DNA of 12,615 nucleotides from Acidobacteriota bacterium (GCA_022574065.1 JACZST010000028.1:1-12615), one strand, 5' to 3'. Counted from the first letter of the stretch, positions 6,374 to 12,615 are shown. The notes: a model not told the origin generated them from the letters alone. Translations and numbers: made by a program.

Positions 6374-6484
6374 ATGATGGCTTTAGGCGAGTACACGGTT
6401 CGGGCGGGAATCATGATCGATCGACCCCCCGAAGACGTGTTTGCTTCGGTAGCCAATTCCGATAACGACCTCGCGTCTACGTGA
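6374..6484 (+). pseudogene. Truncated SRPBCC gene, N-terminal remnant
   Basis: From the ATG pair at 6374/6377 the frame reads about 35 residues, including MIDRPPEDVFASVANSDND, and then stops. This matches the first strand and helix of SRPBCC proteins and aligns with IDRRPEEVFAYVTDP of the intact gene on the other strand (shared ID, R, PE, VFA). The remaining hundred or so residues are missing, and neither other frame after the stop continues the domain, so a deletion rather than a simple frameshift is likely. A GGAG lies just before the start, so it may still be translated as a short peptide. Its TGA overlaps the start codon of the zinc-ribbon gene (TGATG). Confidence 0.6.
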
Positions 6485-6669
6485 TGTTGGAGTGGCTGCG
6501 GAACCGATGGCAGAACGTGACTACCAAGCCATGCGAGGGTTGCGGGAAGCCGGTGGCGGTCACTGCCTACCGCGAAACAGGGAGGAGTCGGAAAGAAAGC
6601 TGGTGGGCCGGTAGTGAGGTTGAACTGGAGTGCCCGAACTGCGGCGACACCTTCTGGGCAAAGAAGTGA
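6484..6669 (+). CDS. Small zinc-ribbon protein
   Basis: A 61-residue protein with two CxxC knuckles, Cys17/Cys20 in CEGCGKP and Cys50/Cys53 in CPNCGD, separated by about 30 residues, so it should bind one zinc. The stretch between them is Arg/Trp-rich. No specific family is recognised and the function is unknown; zinc ribbons of this size bind nucleic acid or protein partners. The ATG at 6484 overlaps the stop of the truncated SRPBCC reading frame; an in-frame GTG at 6481 is an alternative start. No Shine-Dalgarno is visible, so expression could depend on translational coupling to the remnant. Confidence 0.6.
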   Translation: MLEWLRNRWQNVTTKPCEGCGKPVAVTAYRETGRSRKESWWAGSEVELECPNCGDTFWAKK

Positions 6670-6956
6670 CAGGGCCTGCGAACCGGAACCGAAAGGCCAC
6701 CGGAACCGCGCGATCACAGGGGGCTTTCCGGCCGCCCCGACGGCTGGACCACCACCCGCGAGCCGGCAGCACACATGGGCGGCACAACCTACGCAGTCGA
6801 GGCTTGCTGACACAATTGCCCAGATAGCCCACCTCCCGCCTCCGGCTGTGCCCCACCCAAAAGAGGGAGAAACCACGACTCCGACGCGTGACTCGGACCT
6901 GGGAACACCCCCTGCCCTCCCCCAACGGGGCGGCTACCAGGTACGGCGTTCTGATC

Positions 6957-6998
6957 CTTGCTACTTGGCACTTGCCACTGGCCATTCGCATTTGACAG
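6957..6998. repeat. Six-unit heptad repeat upstream of the VWA gene
   Basis: Six contiguous 7-bp units are visible: CTTGCTA, CTTGGCA, CTTGCCA, CTGGCCA, TTCGCAT, TTGACAG. The first four differ by one or two bases; the last two are degenerate. GTTGCCA at 1617-1623 and, on the other strand, ACTTGCGACTTGC at 1541-1556 in the cnoX/dapB array are close relatives. The array ends 5 bp before the -10 hexamer of the VWA gene. Confidence 0.6.
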
Positions 6999-7003
6999 GC
7001 CCT

Positions 7004-7009
7004 TACAAT
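7004..7009 (+). promoter_or_regulatory. -10 hexamer for the VWA-AAA+ operon
   Basis: TACAAT is a near-consensus -10, followed by 9 nt and the ATG at 7019, with no Shine-Dalgarno between. A TTGACA at 6992-6997 is only 6 bp away, too close to act as its -35. Confidence 0.5.
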
Positions 7010-7018
7010 GGGCTGTTC

Positions 7019-9220
7019 ATGCGCGCCCACGATGAGTCAGTTCTCCGCGAGGTCCTTCCACCCGAAGATCGGGTGATCGAGGCCGTTGTCGCCCGCTACC
7101 AGCGTGTCGCACCGGCGGTGACCCGTTTCGCTCGATCGATCGCAGGCAACGATGAGCTCACGGTGCGACTCGGTTCGCAGGCATCCGCTTCACCCGATGA
7201 GATCGTGATCGACCCCGGAGTGTTTCAGGCCGCGTACGCACGGGCGGCTCCGGTGACCCCAACCGAGGTTGCACTCACCTCGGCGCTGCACGAGGCGGTG
7301 CACCTGATCGCCACCGATTTCGACGAGGAGCGTCCCATCCCAGACTCGTGGATGGCGCACCGAGAGTCGCTGGAGAACACCGCAGAACCGCCTCCGCTTG
7401 CCGAGCTGACCACCTACGAGTGGACGGAGCCTGAACCCACCTCCACTGAAGACGACCAGGTGTACCGCTACGACGACGTGCCGATCGTGGCGGCTGTACC
7501 GCTCCTCGATGCCCTGAGCACGGTGGCCGGTCCTGCCGCCCAGGCAATGTTCCTCGCCATCGAGGACGCTCGCCAGGAACGCAAGCACATGGCACCCTTT
7601 CCCGGTGCCCGGTCCGTGCTCTCCGACCTATACCGGGCTGCGGTCCCCGGTGGGTTCGCCAAGGCAAGGCCGCTTGGCCAATTCGCCCTGGCCTGTTTCC
7701 TGATCGTCGGCGACTATCTCGATCGAGACGCGCTGCAGAAGATGGCGGCTCCGCACGTCGCCCTCGCCATCGACGACGCCATGACCTTCCTCGACCCGAT
7801 GCCCGAGTTGGAAGATCCATGGACGGTCGGTGGTGTGGCGCTCCAGCTGATCGAGGTGGCGCGTATGCACGGGATCCTCACCGAGGGGGCGGCAGCCGAC
7901 GCACCCATCGGCCGGAGCGAGGGCCGCGAGGCAGATCAGTCGTCAATCGTCGAGGGCGTCGACGCGGTGAGGGTGGTCACCCCGCCGCTCGCAGACCCGG
8001 ATTCCTACGAGCAGACCCGCCAGGCAGCGCAGGCGGTTTCCGCAGAGCGCGGTCGTCACGGAGATGCGGATCAGGCAGGCGATCCGGCAACCGATCAGTT
8101 GATGAAGGTGTCGACCAGCCCGACGGTGTACCTGCCAACCGGTCAATCCGGCAAACTGATCGTCACCGACTTCCCTTACTCCTTCAGCCGGTTCGGTGCC
8201 CAGGGTCGCAAGATGCTGCAGGCCGCCGCCGACGAGTGGGGCGTTGCCCAGCGCCGGGTGTCCGGAGAGCTCTATCCGTTGTTTCTCGCCAACCAACGCA
8301 GGGGCCTACGCACCGGGTTCGATGCCGGTGACCTCTCTCCGTACACGCCACTCCTCCTGGGCGGTGGCCTCTACGAGCGGATGTTTGAGCGGCGCGATTT
8401 GCCCAACCGACGCTCCTACGGAGTCAGCCTGCTCGTAGACGGCTCGGCATCGATGCTTCAGGCCCGCGAGCTGCCCAATGGGCGCAAGAAGCCGTGGGCG
8501 CTCGCCGCCGCCATCCTCGGCGCCTGGACGCTGGCGCGGCTCGCCGACGAGCTTCAGATCGAGTTCGAGGTGGCCATCTTCAACCGCGGGTTCGTTGCGG
8601 CGCCCGACGACACCGAGCGCTCGTATGTCGAGCGCCGGGGAAGAACGACCGGGGCGCTCCGGCGAACCCAGGGTGGTTCCGCGGAGCGACTCACCCGCAC
8701 CGTCAACCACTATCTCGTCAAGCGGTTCAGCGATCGATGGCGCGGCGCTGAAGAGGTCCTCGCCGGCTTGTTCTGGATGGCGGCCACACCGCGGGAAGCC
8801 GTCAGAGAGACCCGCAGGAACCCTCTCGTCGCCCCTCCGTTGGCGATGTTCGACAAGGCCGCCAACGTCGATGAGTTCAACCTCGCCTACGCTGCAGAAC
8901 GACTCGCCTCGCGCAACGTGTCGCATCGAATCATCGTCGTGCTCGCCGACGGGATGACCCGCGGCTCGGTCGCCGCCCTCGCCGCGACCACATCGTCGAT
9001 CGATCGCGGCGGCACGACCGTGCTCGGGATAGGGATCGGGGACGACACCGTGCAGGCCGCCTATCAACGCAACGCTGTCGTCCAGCAGCCGGATGCCCTG
9101 GCCAGGGCGATGATCGACGGGGTGCGAGCGTCGCTGTTCCGCTCGATCACGGCAGGCGGCGGCGGGAGCTGGTGGATGAAGGCAACCCAACAGATCACAG
9201 ACAACACACACGCCAGCTGA
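7019..9220 (+). CDS. CobT-like VWA protein with predicted N-terminal metallopeptidase motif
   Basis: A 733-residue protein. The N-terminal part (about 1-285) carries HEAVH at 91-95, a zinc-peptidase HEXXH pattern, and a later EDARQE (Glu182-Glu187), spaced like the third-ligand glutamate of gluzincins. An acidic low-complexity linker follows (about 287-360). The C-terminal half resembles CobT and ends in a VWA domain whose MIDAS DGSAS is at 474-478 (Asp474, Ser476, Ser478), with a later Asp644 in VLADGMT. VWA proteins of this class work with an AAA+ partner, here encoded 8 bp downstream, to remodel or load metal into a client. No cobN is in view, so a cobaltochelatase role is not supported. 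The layout also recalls DUF2201 proteins (putative metallopeptidase plus VWA-like domain). The ATG at 7019 follows the -10 and is the first start before recognisable domains. Cytoplasmic; no signal peptide. Confidence 0.85.
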   Translation: MRAHDESVLREVLPPEDRVIEAVVARYQRVAPAVTRFARSIAGNDELTVRLGSQASASPDEIVIDPGVFQAAYARAAPVTPTEVALTSALHEAVHLIATDFDEERPIPDSWMAHRESLENTAEPPPLAELTTYEWTEPEPTSTEDDQVYRYDDVPIVAAVPLLDALSTVAGPAAQAMFLAIEDARQERKHMAPFPGARSVLSDLYRAAVPGGFAKARPLGQFALACFLIVGDYLDRDALQKMAAPHVALAIDDAMTFLDPMPELEDPWTVGGVALQLIEVARMHGILTEGAAADAPIGRSEGREADQSSIVEGVDAVRVVTPPLADPDSYEQTRQAAQAVSAERGRHGDADQAGDPATDQLMKVSTSPTVYLPTGQSGKLIVTDFPYSFSRFGAQGRKMLQAAADEWGVAQRRVSGELYPLFLANQRRGLRTGFDAGDLSPYTPLLLGGGLYERMFERRDLPNRRSYGVSLLVDGSASMLQARELPNGRKKPWALAAAILGAWTLARLADELQIEFEVAIFNRGFVAAPDDTERSYVERRGRTTGALRRTQGGSAERLTRTVNHYLVKRFSDRWRGAEEVLAGLFWMAATPREAVRETRRNPLVAPPLAMFDKAANVDEFNLAYAAERLASRNVSHRIIVVLADGMTRGSVAALAATTSSIDRGGTTVLGIGIGDDTVQAAYQRNAVVQQPDALARAMIDGVRASLFRSITAGGGGSWWMKATQQITDNTHAS

Positions 9221-9228
9221 GGAGCGCT

Positions 9229-10221
9229 ATGCCCGACACCGTCACCTTCGAGGATCCCGCAGGCCTCGGGAAACCAATTGAGCTGGAAACGGCGACGATC
9301 CCGAAAGACATCCCAGACGCCCATATTCGTCGCGACCACATCCCGGAACCCGATCCCTATTACGTCGACATCGGCATGCTGTACCGCCTCGCCATGCTCG
9401 AACAGACGAGAAAGACCCGCTTCGAGGGGATCCCACTCCACCTTGCGCTGCGAGGTCACATGGGCACAGGAAAGGACCACGACCTCGAGCAATTCGCCGC
9501 GCTCACCAGGCTCCCCTACTACCGCATCCCCCTGACCGGTGAAGTGCGAGACATCACCCTCATCGGGTCGGTGAAGCTGCACGGTGATGGCAAGGGTGGC
9601 ACCGAGAGCCGGTGGGAGGACGGCGACATCACCAGGGCCATCCGGGGACCGGCGCTGGTGAACCTCTCGGAGTTGAATGCGGCGGGAGCCGAGACCCTGT
9701 TCGCGTTGCATGGGCTCCTCGATCGCCACCAGGCGCTCGAGCTCCCGACCGGGGAGATGGTTCGCCTCCGCGATGATGTGCGCGTGTTCGGAACGTTCAA
9801 CCCGACTGACCTGAGGGACTATGCCGGGACCCAGACCCTGAACAAGGCCTTCGCCGACCGATGGATCATCTGGGAGAAGGAATTCCCGTCAGAGGATGAG
9901 CTTCAGATGATGCTGCTGCGCCGGCATCCGGACATGCGCAAGGAGCTCGTCGAGATGATCCCGAAGCTCGCCGTCGAGATCAACGAGTCGTTCATAGCCG
10001 GCGACGCTACCACCAGGGTGGAAACGCCGATGAGTCTTCGAACGGTCCTCGACCGCCTCCCCGCCGGTCTCGATATGTACGCCGAGGCCGAGGATCCGTT
10101 ACGGAGCGCCTGGGAGGAGTTCGTCCTCCCCCATATCGATGCGTTCGACAGGGACCACTACGACACGGTGTGGGCCGCCGTGGTCCGCAAGGGCCCGGCG
10201 GGGCTACCGTTCCCCGGCTGA
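9229..10221 (+). CDS. CobS/MoxR-like AAA+ ATPase with exchanged magnesium ligands
   Basis: A 330-residue AAA+ protein, partner of the VWA gene 8 bp upstream; its Shine-Dalgarno GAGGAG overlaps that gene's stop codon, 4 nt before the ATG. Walker A is GHMGTGKD (residues 76-83), with Lys82 intact but Asp83 where Ser/Thr is expected. Walker B reads ALVNLSEL (142-149), with Ser147 where Asp is expected and the catalytic Glu148 kept. Sensor 1 is in VFGTFNP, the arginine finger region is LNKAFADRW, and a sensor-2-like SLRTVLDRL follows. The order and the GTQTLNKAFADRW stretch parallel CobS. It should form a hexameric ring that acts on the VWA protein. Whether it hydrolyses ATP with the swapped residues is open: it may bind magnesium differently, use another metal, or be a regulatory ATP-binding ring. 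Confidence 0.87.
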   Translation: MPDTVTFEDPAGLGKPIELETATIPKDIPDAHIRRDHIPEPDPYYVDIGMLYRLAMLEQTRKTRFEGIPLHLALRGHMGTGKDHDLEQFAALTRLPYYRIPLTGEVRDITLIGSVKLHGDGKGGTESRWEDGDITRAIRGPALVNLSELNAAGAETLFALHGLLDRHQALELPTGEMVRLRDDVRVFGTFNPTDLRDYAGTQTLNKAFADRWIIWEKEFPSEDELQMMLLRRHPDMRKELVEMIPKLAVEINESFIAGDATTRVETPMSLRTVLDRLPAGLDMYAEAEDPLRSAWEEFVLPHIDAFDRDHYDTVWAAVVRKGPAGLPFPG

Positions 10222-10236
10222 GCAACGGGAGGGGCT

Positions 10237-10722
10237 ATGCCTTCATTCGATGTCGTTTCACAGGTCGACGACCAGGAGGTTCGCAACGCAGTCGACCAGT
10301 CGATGCGTGAGATCGTCAACCGGTACGACTTCAAAGGAACGAACACAACCGTGGCCCTGACCGACGAAGGAATAACGGTCGAGTCGGCGTCCGACCAAAG
10401 GGTCGAGGCAGCCATCGACGTGCTCAAGACCAAGCTCGTCCGGCGCAAGGTTTCGTTGAAGTCGCTTGCAGGGGGCGAGATCAAACCGGCCGCCGGCGGG
10501 CGCTCCCGCGCCGAGTACACGCTGAGCCACGGCATCTCGCAGGATGCGGCACGGGATCTGTCGAAACACATTCGGGACATGGGTAGCAAGGTTCAGGTTC
10601 AAATCCAGGGCGATCAGTTGCGAGTACAAGGAAAGAAGCGGGACGAGTTGCAAGCGGTGATCGCCGAGCTGAAGGGGCTGGACTACGCCCTGCCCTTGCA
10701 ATACGTCAACTACAGGGACTGA
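10237..10722 (+). CDS. YajQ family nucleotide-binding protein
   Basis: A 161-residue protein of the YajQ/DUF520 family, with the typical opening MPSFDVVSQVDDQEVRNAV, the RYDFKGT segment and the closing LPLQYVNYRD. The fold is two ferredoxin-like halves. Family members bind nucleotides or RNA, and a Xanthomonas member is a cyclic-di-GMP effector; no GGDEF or EAL protein is in this window, so ligand and role here are unknown. A strong Shine-Dalgarno (GGGAGGGG) precedes the ATG, and the start is 15 bp after the AAA+ stop, so it is probably the third gene of the VWA-AAA+ operon. Length and sequence are ordinary for the family. Confidence 0.95.
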   Translation: MPSFDVVSQVDDQEVRNAVDQSMREIVNRYDFKGTNTTVALTDEGITVESASDQRVEAAIDVLKTKLVRRKVSLKSLAGGEIKPAAGGRSRAEYTLSHGISQDAARDLSKHIRDMGSKVQVQIQGDQLRVQGKKRDELQAVIAELKGLDYALPLQYVNYRD

Positions 10723-10725
10723 GGC

Positions 10726-10731
10726 TAGGTT
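10726..10731 (+). promoter_or_regulatory. -10 hexamer for the LOG-family gene
   Basis: TAGGTT begins 3 bp after the yajQ stop, is followed by 6 nt and then the ATG at 10738. No Shine-Dalgarno is present, so the LOG gene can be expressed on its own leaderless message even though it sits only 15 bp behind yajQ. Confidence 0.5.
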
Positions 10732-10737
10732 CACCAC

Positions 10738-11820
10738 ATGCGCTCATACCGCATCGGCGACGCCGCCATCGACGATCGGATCAGCGAACTGGTCTCCGAT
10801 GTCGCGGCCACCCACCCGGACCACGAGCACGACGAGGAGCTCATTCGCGAGATGATCGTCACCGCGCTCAAACTGGTGCGCGACGACGCCAGCCGCGGCG
10901 ACGTGAAACTCATGAACGCAGCCCTCAAGGAGATGCGGTATTCGTTTGCCATCTTTCAGAAGTACCGGGACGTGCCAAAGGTCACCATGTACGGATCGGC
11001 GCGCACCCCCCCAGACGACCCCAACTACCAGGCCGCCGCCGACTTTGCCTCCCGAATGGTCGACCAGCACCGCTGGATGGTCGTAACCGGAGCCGGCCCG
11101 GGAATCATGGAAGCCGGCAACCTCGGCGCAGGAAGCGATGACTCGTTCGGTGTGAATATCCGGCTCCCGTTCGAATCAGACGCCAACCCATACGTGCACG
11201 AGAGCCGTCTGATCAACTACAAGTACTTCTTCACCCGCAAGCTGGCCTTCGTCAAGGAATCGCACGCGTTCGTCCTCTTTCCCGGCGGCTTCGGGACCCA
11301 GGATGAGACCTTCGAGTTGCTGACGCTGATCCAGACCGGGAAGTCCGACATCCACCCGATCGCGATGCTCGAGGCTCCGGGGACGGGATACTGGAGCGGT
11401 TGGCAGCGTTTCGTCGACACCCTCGTCGAACAGGAGCTGATCGCACCCGACGACCTCAACCTGTACCGCGTCACCGAAGACGTCGACGTTGCGATCAACG
11501 AGATCCTCGACTTCTACGCCTCGTACCACTCGCAGCGATTCGTCGATGGCGACCTCATCCTCCGCCTGAAGAGCGAGCCATCCAGCGAGCTGGTCGGGTC
11601 GCTCAACGAGGATTTCTCGGACATCCTCACCCACGGCGAGATCCGCACCATCACCGCAACCGCGCCGGAGATCGCCACCGATGACAACGTCGACCTGGCA
11701 CGGCTGCGTCTGAGTTTCGATCGGCGCCAGTTCGGCAGGCTCAGGCTGCTCATCGACCGCATCAATGCGAGCGTGACCGATCAGCGGGCTCAGATCAGTT
11801 CAACGCGCGAACCCTTGTAG
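10738..11820 (+). CDS. LOG-family Rossmann nucleotide-binding protein, long form
   Basis: A 360-residue protein with a central LOG domain (about residues 80-258). It contains the nucleotide-binding YGSAR (85-89), GAGPGIMEAGNLGA (118-131) and the hallmark PGGFGTQDE (182-190), whose glutamate is catalytic in this family. LOG proteins are phosphoribohydrolases that release a base from nucleoside 5'-monophosphates (cytokinin ribotides in plants, NMPs for PpnN). A helical N-terminal region of about 80 residues and a C-terminal extension of about 100 residues distinguish it from minimal LOG proteins of about 190 residues and hint at the regulated PpnN-like style, although it is shorter than E. coli PpnN (about 454). 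Its TAG stop is also the start of the next gene's -10 hexamer. Exact substrate is unknown. Confidence 0.9.
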   Translation: MRSYRIGDAAIDDRISELVSDVAATHPDHEHDEELIREMIVTALKLVRDDASRGDVKLMNAALKEMRYSFAIFQKYRDVPKVTMYGSARTPPDDPNYQAAADFASRMVDQHRWMVVTGAGPGIMEAGNLGAGSDDSFGVNIRLPFESDANPYVHESRLINYKYFFTRKLAFVKESHAFVLFPGGFGTQDETFELLTLIQTGKSDIHPIAMLEAPGTGYWSGWQRFVDTLVEQELIAPDDLNLYRVTEDVDVAINEILDFYASYHSQRFVDGDLILRLKSEPSSELVGSLNEDFSDILTHGEIRTITATAPEIATDDNVDLARLRLSFDRRQFGRLRLLIDRINASVTDQRAQISSTREPL

Positions 11821-11823
11821 AAT
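11818..11823 (+). promoter_or_regulatory. -10 hexamer for DinB-fold gene, overlapping LOG stop codon
   Basis: TAGAAT, a near-consensus -10, uses the TAG stop codon of the LOG gene as its first three bases. Seven nt later comes the ATG at 11831. No Shine-Dalgarno lies between, so a leaderless mRNA is inferred. Confidence 0.55.
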
Positions 11824-11830
11824 CCTGCCG

Positions 11831-12613
11831 ATGAGAGAGATTCTGTCGGATCTCGTGGCCGAAGAGCAGCACCTGGACCAATTTCTCCAGGGACTCGCCG
11901 ACCGTGAGTGGAAGAAGAAGACGCCGGCGGAAGGGTGGACGATCAAGGACCAGGTGAGCCATCTCGCCCACGTGGAGGGACTGGCCGCAGAGGTCCTGGA
12001 GCGGGGAAAGGAACGGATCGACGCCGAGAACGTCACCGACATCGACGAGTGGACCGCGGTCGGGGTGGCATTGGGACGTCCGCAGCGTCATCAGGAGGTC
12101 ATCGAATGGTGGCGCCACGGCCGCGCCGACGTCGTCGATGCCCTGTCCAGGATGAGCACAGGCGACAGGGTCCCCTGGCTGTATGGCGATATGAGTGCGC
12201 AAAGCTTCGCCACCATGCGCCTCATGGAGACGTGGGCCCATGGTCTGGACGTGAAGGTCGCCATCTTGGGCAGAATTCTCCCGATTCCCGAGCAGGATCT
12301 CGAAGAAGAGGAAGAGGATCCGCTGGCGGATACTCTCCGCCTCCGCCACATCGCATGGTTCGGGCAGAAGAGCCTGCCCTTCTCCTACCGCCAGGTGGGT
12401 GAGACGTACCCGGCGCAGGGGGTGAGGGTCGAGGTGATGGGGCCCAAGTACCAGGCATGGCGGTTCGGCCCGGAGGACACCGATCAGGTCATCCGCGGAA
12501 TGGCCGGCGACTGGTGCAGGGTCGTCGTCCAACGCCAGGACCCAGCCGATACTGGATTGAAGGCGGTCGGCGACCACGCGGAGCGGGCGCTCGAAATCGC
12601 CAGGGCCTACTGA
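11831..12613 (+). CDS. TIGR03084-like DinB/maleylpyruvate-isomerase-fold metal protein
   Basis: A 260-residue protein with an N-terminal four-helix metal-binding domain (about 1-150) of the mycothiol-dependent maleylpyruvate isomerase/DinB superfamily, and a C-terminal domain (about 160-260). Likely metal ligands are His44 in QVSHLAHVE and Glu133/His137 in METWAHGLD, the same H...ExxxH arrangement known from Corynebacterium maleylpyruvate isomerase. The W-T-IKDQVSHLAH segment is the family signature. These enzymes transfer or use low-molecular-weight thiols such as mycothiol, which supports an actinobacterial host. The reaction and substrate here are not known. The start is 10 bp after the LOG stop, with a leaderless -10. 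The gene is complete, ending two bases before the window edge. Confidence 0.87.
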   Translation: MREILSDLVAEEQHLDQFLQGLADREWKKKTPAEGWTIKDQVSHLAHVEGLAAEVLERGKERIDAENVTDIDEWTAVGVALGRPQRHQEVIEWWRHGRADVVDALSRMSTGDRVPWLYGDMSAQSFATMRLMETWAHGLDVKVAILGRILPIPEQDLEEEEEDPLADTLRLRHIAWFGQKSLPFSYRQVGETYPAQGVRVEVMGPKYQAWRFGPEDTDQVIRGMAGDWCRVVVQRQDPADTGLKAVGDHAERALEIARAY

Positions 12614-12615
12614 GC

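Larger units (their letters stand above)
6670..7018. other. 349-bp spacer without recognisable gene
   Basis: The frame of the VWA gene stays open through this stretch, but the translation is rich in Pro, Ala, Thr and Arg with no family likeness, as expected for chance open frames in high-GC DNA. A 9-bp direct repeat CCGGAACCG occurs at 6683-6691 and 6700-6708. The right end holds the heptad array and the VWA promoter. It may be decayed coding sequence; no tRNA, small RNA or hairpin terminator could be supported. Confidence 0.5.

Noticed and set aside
6683..6708. 9-bp direct repeat CCGGAACCG as a target-site duplication
   Set aside because: The copies are 8 bp apart with no element between them, so it does not mark an insertion.
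6247..6876. 209-codon minus-strand open frame
   Set aside because: Composition is typical of a chance high-GC frame, no family resemblance, and it runs across the zinc-ribbon gene and the SRPBCC remnant.
6992..6997. TTGACA as a -35 element of the VWA promoter
   Set aside because: Only 6 bp separates it from TACAAT, far short of the usual 16-18; it is also one unit of the heptad array.
6614..7018. Upstream extension of the VWA protein frame
   Set aside because: It overlaps the zinc-ribbon gene and an intergenic repeat array, and its translation is low-complexity; the ATG at 7019 follows a good -10 hexamer.
8306..9211. 301-codon minus-strand open frame
   Set aside because: Antisense shadow of the VWA domain.
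7019..10221. Annotation as aerobic cobaltochelatase CobS/CobT
   Set aside because: No CobN or other cobalamin gene is visible, the ATPase has altered Walker residues and the VWA protein has an HEXXH motif; resemblance is at family level only.
11795..12577. 260-codon minus-strand open frame
   Set aside because: Antisense shadow of the DinB-fold gene.

Overview
The window is high-GC bacterial chromosome, most likely from an uncultured actinobacterium (Acidimicrobiia-like; an inference). The evidence is dense overlapping genes, a mycothiol-type DinB/maleylpyruvate-isomerase-fold protein, an M16 peptidase gene directly before dapB, and many genes with no Shine-Dalgarno whose start codon sits 5-9 nt after a TANNNT hexamer, the signature of leaderless transcription common in Actinobacteria.

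Left part (1-4736), mostly minus strand: a dapA gene cut by the window edge, divergent from a thioredoxin-TPR protein of the CnoX type (plus strand). Next come dapB and an upstream M16 zinc peptidase with a 4-nt GTGA overlap, then a class I SAM methyltransferase three bases downstream of an ArfB-type peptidyl-tRNA hydrolase. DapA and DapB are consecutive steps of lysine/diaminopimelate synthesis. CnoX and ArfB both serve translation and protein quality control.

Middle (about 4740-7000), an accessory-looking block: a short AMP nucleosidase strongly resembling the Bacteroidetes form, a convergent SRPBCC protein, a 36-codon broken SRPBCC gene whose stop overlaps the start of a small zinc-ribbon protein, and about 350 bp with no recognisable gene. 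The block is bracketed by short arrays of degenerate 7-bp tandem repeats (4757-4784 and 6957-6998). A third, longer array fills the gap between cnoX and dapB.

Right part (7019-12613), all plus strand: a 733-residue protein with an HEXXH motif and a CobT-like VWA domain, followed 8 bp later by a CobS/MoxR-like AAA+ ATPase, then a YajQ-family protein, a long LOG-family nucleotide-binding protein and a TIGR03084/DinB-fold protein. The VWA/AAA+ pair is the most interesting system. It looks like an ATPase-VWA machine of the CobS-CobT/MoxR class with an added predicted metallopeptidase centre and no CobN in view. Its ATPase has the Walker A Ser/Thr replaced by Asp and the Walker B Asp replaced by Ser, an apparent reciprocal exchange of the two magnesium ligands.

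No rRNA, tRNA, CRISPR array, insertion sequence or replication origin was seen.
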